44,490 nucleotides of DNA from positions 1 through 44,490 of the forward strand of contig CAYMBJ010000032.1 in NCBI GenBank assembly GCA_964388665.1. The letters run 5' to 3'. The notes beneath the pieces are model-generated. The model was not told the origin of the DNA and searched no databases. It saw only the letters and a program-made list of their open reading frames with translations. Source of the DNA: CALCCV01 sp964388665. Its GTDB lineage: Bacteria; Bdellovibrionota; Bdellovibrionia; Bdellovibrionales; Bdellovibrionaceae. Shown one piece after another: positions 40,421 through 44,490 of the stretch. The stretch's first letter is position 1, and every line of letters starts with the position of its first letter. Both the position numbers and the translations under genes were made by a program.

Positions 40421-42136
40421 GTGAATAAGTTTCTACCTCGCATCAATAACTGGAGCTGGCCCAGATCTTTTGTCGTGGCCACTGCTTTACTTGCTTTGAT
40501 CCTCTCCGCCCTCCCGTCCTACGCCTCCGAGGAATCTGTTTATGGAGTTTTGGATTACGGTTCGCTGCTGCAGTCTTTTCACAATAAACATATCATTCCC
40601 CTTGAGTTTTCTTATATTCAGACCAATACCAGTCGTGGCGCTTCTGCCCCCACCTATCTGTGGCCCGTCTTTCACCTCAATATGCCGTCGCAGATGTTCA
40701 TGGATGATGGCTTGGATTCGGGTCAGTACTACAGCGCCACGCCCGATTTTTGTCGGTTCTATATGAACCGCCAACAAAATGAGCCTGTGATTTTTAAAGA
40801 AGGGAGCAATGTTTTTGATAGTATCAATTTAACGTCGCTGCGCCTTAAGGAGTGGATTTCTCGCTGTGAAGATCAGATGCTCTACCCCGCAATTCTGCGT
40901 GGTCTGCGTGCCTATGGTGTGTTGGGAATTCGCTATAACTTTGAAGACTACAGGGGCTATATGCCGGTGAGACTCAAATTTAGCAATCAAACTTCCACGC
41001 GCGCAATATTGGGCTTAAAGGCACGCCAAAAGCGACCGCTGGTCATTTTTAGGAGCGGCATTTTTTCCAATACCGCCCACCAGCAGGCCGAAAGATTTTT
41101 GATTCAGCATCTCTTTGATGCTTCGCCATTTCATATATTGATTTTGCCCAGCACCACGGGTTCTGACTACACCCGTGACAATCCAAACTCTGAGGTGGGC
41201 GCCGATGTCGAGGCTCAGCAAATCGAGGAGATCATGAGTTGGCTGTCTGACCCCACACAAAGGCTCGGATATTTTGTGAGTGACGTGCATCTCGTCGGTG
41301 CGAGCCTCGGCAGCCAGGGCATGATTCGCTATTTGGCCGATCATCCTGATGCTGCCGTCGTCGATACTGGCGTCGTCGATGCAACCGTCACCGATGCCCC
41401 CGCCGAGGCGCGCCCCTCACACTTGAAAAAAGTGAATAGCTTTGTCGCCCTCTGCCCGGTTCTTGATTTCAAAGCGGCGATTGAGCCAAAGCTTGCCAAC
41501 GTCTTTTCTAAATTTTTTGTCGGCCTTTGGGCCAATCACCGCCTTCAAGAATTCGCTGCCGTTCACAATTTTTCGCAAGAAAAGAGCTACATCGAATCCG
41601 TTTTTGGTTACTTTTCGAGTCTTCCTAATTTTTGGCAGCGCCAAGATGTGAAGTCCGATTTGTTAAAGATCAAAGCGCCTAGTTGGATCTTTGCATCCAA
41701 GGATGATCCGCTTGTTCCCTTTGCAACAAACGCCGCACTTTTGGACCCCTTGCAGCTCCCCAAATCGCTAGAGCTTTTTTATTTGAACAATGGCGGACAT
41801 TGCTACTTTCCGGCAAATTTTAAGCGCAATGATATGCTCGATGCCATCACCCTCATGCAAAGAACACTTTCAAAAATTTATCCGCAAAAACTCACCAACG
41901 CCAATAGCTTGCTCGAAATCGAATCCTTTGTTGTCGAAGACAATCCGAGTGACGCCGCCGAGTGGCGCGTGCGAATACAGTTCTTCAATGGCAATGTGTT
42001 AAGCATCCCCAGAACCGACACCAGCTACCATGACCTCGCCGGACCTCTGAGCGACACCGAAAAAGAGATGATCCATCGATGGGCCTCGCGGAATTTATTT
42101 ACGCTCGGGAATGATCTCTACGCAGCCGGATTATAA
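40421..42136 (+). CDS. Exported alpha/beta-hydrolase of unknown substrate
   Basis: This encodes 571 residues from a GTG at 40421; no strong ribosome site is visible. A signal peptide (about 1-35, ending PSYAS) leads a 170-residue region without recognised motifs. From about 205 an alpha/beta-hydrolase fold follows: RPLVIFRSGIFSN (oxyanion strand), VHLVGASLGSQGMIRYL with Ser295 in G-x-S-x-G, then APSWIFASKDDPLVP (Asp) and NNGGHCYFP (His). The order and spacing fit a serine esterase, peptidase or lipase acting outside the cytoplasm. The last 60 residues are extra. Its stop codon and that of the convergent downstream gene share the palindrome TTATAA. Confidence 0.82.
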   Translation: MNKFLPRINNWSWPRSFVVATALLALILSALPSYASEESVYGVLDYGSLLQSFHNKHIIPLEFSYIQTNTSRGASAPTYLWPVFHLNMPSQMFMDDGLDSGQYYSATPDFCRFYMNRQQNEPVIFKEGSNVFDSINLTSLRLKEWISRCEDQMLYPAILRGLRAYGVLGIRYNFEDYRGYMPVRLKFSNQTSTRAILGLKARQKRPLVIFRSGIFSNTAHQQAERFLIQHLFDASPFHILILPSTTGSDYTRDNPNSEVGADVEAQQIEEIMSWLSDPTQRLGYFVSDVHLVGASLGSQGMIRYLADHPDAAVVDTGVVDATVTDAPAEARPSHLKKVNSFVALCPVLDFKAAIEPKLANVFSKFFVGLWANHRLQEFAAVHNFSQEKSYIESVFGYFSSLPNFWQRQDVKSDLLKIKAPSWIFASKDDPLVPFATNAALLDPLQLPKSLELFYLNNGGHCYFPANFKRNDMLDAITLMQRTLSKIYPQKLTNANSLLEIESFVVEDNPSDAAEWRVRIQFFNGNVLSIPRTDTSYHDLAGPLSDTEKEMIHRWASRNLFTLGNDLYAAGL

Positions 42137-43291
42137 ACCCATTTTTTCTTCAGGTTTAGAACCCTGCTCTCCTTGGTTGCGACCCTCATCGGAAGAGCTT
42201 TTCTGCTCCGGGATCTCCCCCTCGGGCGGCACTTGAGCCTGCGGAGTTGTGAACAGGGACCCTTCGATCAAACTGATCAACTGACCACCACGTTTTGCAC
42301 TGAGGGTCCAAAACTGTGTGTCTTGAGTCATGAGTGCATCAGCGAGTTTGTGCAACAGATGCGCCTCCTCACCTCGACACGAGTGTTGACGAATCAAGGG
42401 CACCATCTCCAAAAATATTTCGCGCCAAGTGACGCGATTAACCTCTAAGAACCCCGAAAAAGATTCGCGAACAATCGCCTGCACAGGCAACATTGCAGCT
42501 GCCGATGAATTGTCTTTGGCAAAATTCTTATCTGCAAAATTCTCATCAGGAAACGAAACAAACTGCAGTTGTCCCGATCGATCGCACAACAATGTGGTCG
42601 TATGATCCGTCAATCCCACCCATTGGTCTGCTAGTGGCGCCGCCTTTGGCTTTGCTGGCAACGCCTGCAGTTGCACCGGATTCTGCGGTCTTACTGCACA
42701 CCGAGTTTCAATTTCTTGCATCAAGGCTTTCGAAGGATCCAAAAACATCACCACACGCTCGCCAACACGGATGCTTTTGCCCTTGATGCTTAAATAATTC
42801 TCTTCATGAATAGCGCGGCGAAAAAGTGTGCGCAGCAAACTCGAAAGAGGCGATCTTTTCCCCTCAACCAAGGGCGCCAACACCACTCGCAGCATGGCTC
42901 CGCTTTGCTTGGCAGCAAATTGGTTGTGAATCCAGTCTTCACCTTCAGAAGACTTCAGCACTTCGATCTGCTCTTCTTCATAATTCCAAATGCGATTTTC
43001 AAAAGGCGTCAAAACACCCAAGGCTCGTCGATACTCTGGCTGATTGGCCACAAAACTCTTGGCGACTGACGAAAACTCAATTTTATAGTTGGGAACGCCC
43101 ACGGCCATCAAGCGCCATGGCTTGAGTGCGGCGGTCACGGCCTCGCGATCTTGAAAGTTGGGATGAAAGTAAATACCGATTTCAGTGGTACCGATACGCA
43201 CGGAAAACTGCACTGCCCCTGGCAGCGGCTCCTGCGGCAACCAGCGCTCCACAAGCTTTAGTTTAAACTCTCTGCTCTCAGACCAAGACAT
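42131..43291 (-). CDS. Cytoplasmic protein of unknown function
   Basis: This encodes 386 residues that I do not recognise. There is no signal peptide or membrane segment. Residues 1-130 are mixed alpha/beta (VQFSVRIGTTEIGIYFHP), the middle contains IKGKSIRVGERVVMFLDPSK and a Pro/Ala-rich linker (about 215-235), and the last 40 residues are charged and probably disordered (rich in Glu, Gln, Pro, Ser). The layout of ordered domains joined by linkers suggests a regulatory or scaffolding protein, nothing firmer. AAGGA precedes the start. It overlaps the convergent hydrolase gene by six bases. Confidence 0.7.
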   Translation of the reverse strand: MSWSESREFKLKLVERWLPQEPLPGAVQFSVRIGTTEIGIYFHPNFQDREAVTAALKPWRLMAVGVPNYKIEFSSVAKSFVANQPEYRRALGVLTPFENRIWNYEEEQIEVLKSSEGEDWIHNQFAAKQSGAMLRVVLAPLVEGKRSPLSSLLRTLFRRAIHEENYLSIKGKSIRVGERVVMFLDPSKALMQEIETRCAVRPQNPVQLQALPAKPKAAPLADQWVGLTDHTTTLLCDRSGQLQFVSFPDENFADKNFAKDNSSAAAMLPVQAIVRESFSGFLEVNRVTWREIFLEMVPLIRQHSCRGEEAHLLHKLADALMTQDTQFWTLSAKRGGQLISLIEGSLFTTPQAQVPPEGEIPEQKSSSDEGRNQGEQGSKPEEKMGL

Positions 43292-43444
43292 TCCATGTCC
43301 TTCACTAAAAATCCGTTTTAGTTCTCAGAATCAGCCTATGAATGCCAAAGTGTGAAGTCAACTTGCCCTTAATCACTAGCCCTAGGTCCAGCTCAGCCAT
43401 TGTGATCTGCGCACTAGGCAAAGCCAAATGGCAATTTGAATTTC

Positions 43445-44440
43445 TTATTGATAGATAAAGATCTCACTGTTGCGGTAATACTCATCATGGTTTCGAGTAG
43501 GAATGAGCTCTCCGGGATTGCCGCCATACATGAGTCGCACGCCCATATGAATGTACTTAGCCTGTAGGGGATCCTTTATATATGGAGTTGTATCATTGCC
43601 CCAAGCGGTTTTTTTGCCATCCTGATAAAGTGAAAACCCATGCTTCATGTCGGCTACTATGTCGATCGTCACCCATCTGTTGAGCGGATGTTTGTCTTGG
43701 ACTTGCTTTGGATAGTAACCATAGCCCTCGTTTGTGCCGATTTTGGTTTGGGTAATAGTTTTATCAATGGCCATTAAAAAAAAGAAGCCTTGTTGGGCTA
43801 TCATAGAATATGCAGCCCAACCTTCTGATCCCTAGCTTCCAGCATTGCTGGATCGACCAAAAGTACTCCAGCCATCCCGGTATCCCTTGCCGATGTATCC
43901 TCTGCCGCCTTCGATGGTGATTTGCTTACCACCAAACTCTCTGTAGTTCGTATAATAGACTTGATATCTCACCATCACAGCTCGAAAGTCATTGACTCGA
44001 GGCCATTCCTTGTAAAATTGGATCCCCATAACTCCCTCACCCTTCTTGACCGAATGTCGCAAAGCTGGGGCGCCGTCAAATGTGAGGATGTCTGAGTTTT
44101 TTAATGGATAGCCCTCATAACCAGAATCCACTGTTTTCTTGTTTCTATTCTGGTTGATAAAATCGGCCGTCAGAAACAGGGTTTTATCACGATCAAAAAG
44201 CGACGGCTTTTTAGTATAATCCTTTAACACAGGCAAATTTATTTTAGACCAACTCAAAGCGTTTGCATCCACATTCGGAAGGCTTCCAGTAGATTGACCA
44301 TTGGTTTGACTGACAGATGCAGGCACCTGTTGCTCAGAGTTTTGTAAATCTTCTATTGGCGTCATCTCAGAATCTTGTTCAATACCTGAAAGCTCCGATT
44401 GACCGGATGAAACCTCGTCGTATTTTTCATCATCAACTAT
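43445..44440 (-). pseudogene. Polysaccharide-lyase-like gene broken by an in-frame TAG and an IS insertion
   Basis: One continuous minus-strand frame runs from the IS junction near 44440 to the stop at 43445, interrupted only by TAG at 43832-43834 (minus strand ...SSNAGS-stop-GSEGWAAYS...). Both halves belong to one beta-jelly-roll protein. The first half has AVMVRYQVYYTNYREFGGKQITIEGGRG. The second has RWVTIDIVADMKHGFSLYQDGKKTAWG and ending YIHMGVRLMYGGNPG and EYYRNSEIFIY, a layout like PL14-type alginate lyases, which is inference. The N-terminus with any signal peptide is missing, replaced by an IS3-like end; the ATG at 44452 belongs to that end. The front is Ser/Glu/Gln-rich. It is most likely a decaying gene. 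Confidence 0.65.
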
Positions 44441-44442
44441 AG

Positions 44443-44490
44443 TGGACCCCATAAACTGGACAGGTTGCTAAGACAGAAAAACTATGATTA
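44443..44490 (+). mobile_element. Terminal inverted repeat of a putative IS3-family element, cut by the window edge
   Basis: TGGACCCCATAAACTGGACA at 44443-44462 resembles the ends of IS3/IS150-group elements, which begin T-G and carry a G-G-A-C-C-C-C ... C-T-G-G-A-C-A pattern. An ATG follows at 44485, the place and strand expected for the transposase first frame. Only about 48 bp are visible, so the family is tentative. Confidence 0.5.

Overview
The window looks like chromosome of a free-living Gram-negative bacterium, probably of the Bdellovibrio-like (Bdellovibrionota) lineage. The reasons are many exported proteins and lipoproteins with F-(Q/N)-(N/Q)-C lipoboxes, an outer-membrane barrel candidate, a class-A RNase P RNA, a SpeD-SpeE fusion, an error-prone DnaE2 polymerase and an HNH protein of a kind common in that group. 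The lineage is an inference from gene content, not a phylogeny. I found no tRNA, rRNA, CRISPR array, phage module or replication origin.

Layout. 1-5.5 kb: a small secreted protein, an exported protein with two cysteine-peptidase-like domains, the RNase P RNA gene on the minus strand (missed by ORF calling), a secreted FN3-like protein, a nitroreductase and an exported M28 aminopeptidase. 5.7-6.7 kb: an MNT/HEPN toxin-antitoxin-type pair whose antitoxin carries its own ribbon-helix-helix domain, behind a duplicated operator. 6.9-9.1 kb: a B12-binding radical SAM enzyme and the ribosome hibernation factor, closed by a terminator. 9.3-17.4 kb: a five-gene operon of exported proteins (FG-GAP lipoprotein, LamG/CXXCH protein, lipoprotein, Tat-exported DUF1501-like protein, lipoprotein with two CXXCH sites). 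It reads as one cell-surface complex and is the best candidate for an undescribed system. 17.4-20.5 kb: a small secreted protein, an XRE regulator, Fe superoxide dismutase and the SpeD-SpeE fusion. 20.6-22.4 kb: a trypsin-like protease beside a subtilisin-fold protein that appears to have lost its whole catalytic triad.

22.5-26.2 kb: DnaE2 with three low-complexity insertions and a 110-bp inverted-repeat (MITE-like) element exactly at its stop codon. 26.4-28.2 kb: a PP2C phosphatase and an M23 peptidase in one operon. 28.2-32.0 kb: an HNH protein, an ICL/PEP-mutase-family gene broken by an in-frame TGA, and a HipBA toxin-antitoxin operon preceded by three evenly spaced palindromes. 32-43.3 kb: envelope and metabolic genes (YjbQ, PlsC-type acyltransferase, GNAT/OlsB-like acyltransferase, MFS transporter, PHB-depolymerase-type esterase, beta-barrel candidate, exported alpha/beta hydrolase) with several unrecognised proteins. 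43.4-44.5 kb: a polysaccharide-lyase-like gene broken by an in-frame TAG and cut at its N-terminus by what looks like the end of an IS3-family element at the window edge.

Two themes recur. One is regulatory DNA upstream of toxin-antitoxin operons built from repeated palindromes that overlap translation signals. The other is simple-sequence or tandem duplication inside coding regions (DnaE2, the pseudo-subtilase signal peptide, the esterase N-terminus), plus dispersed short repeats just after stop codons.
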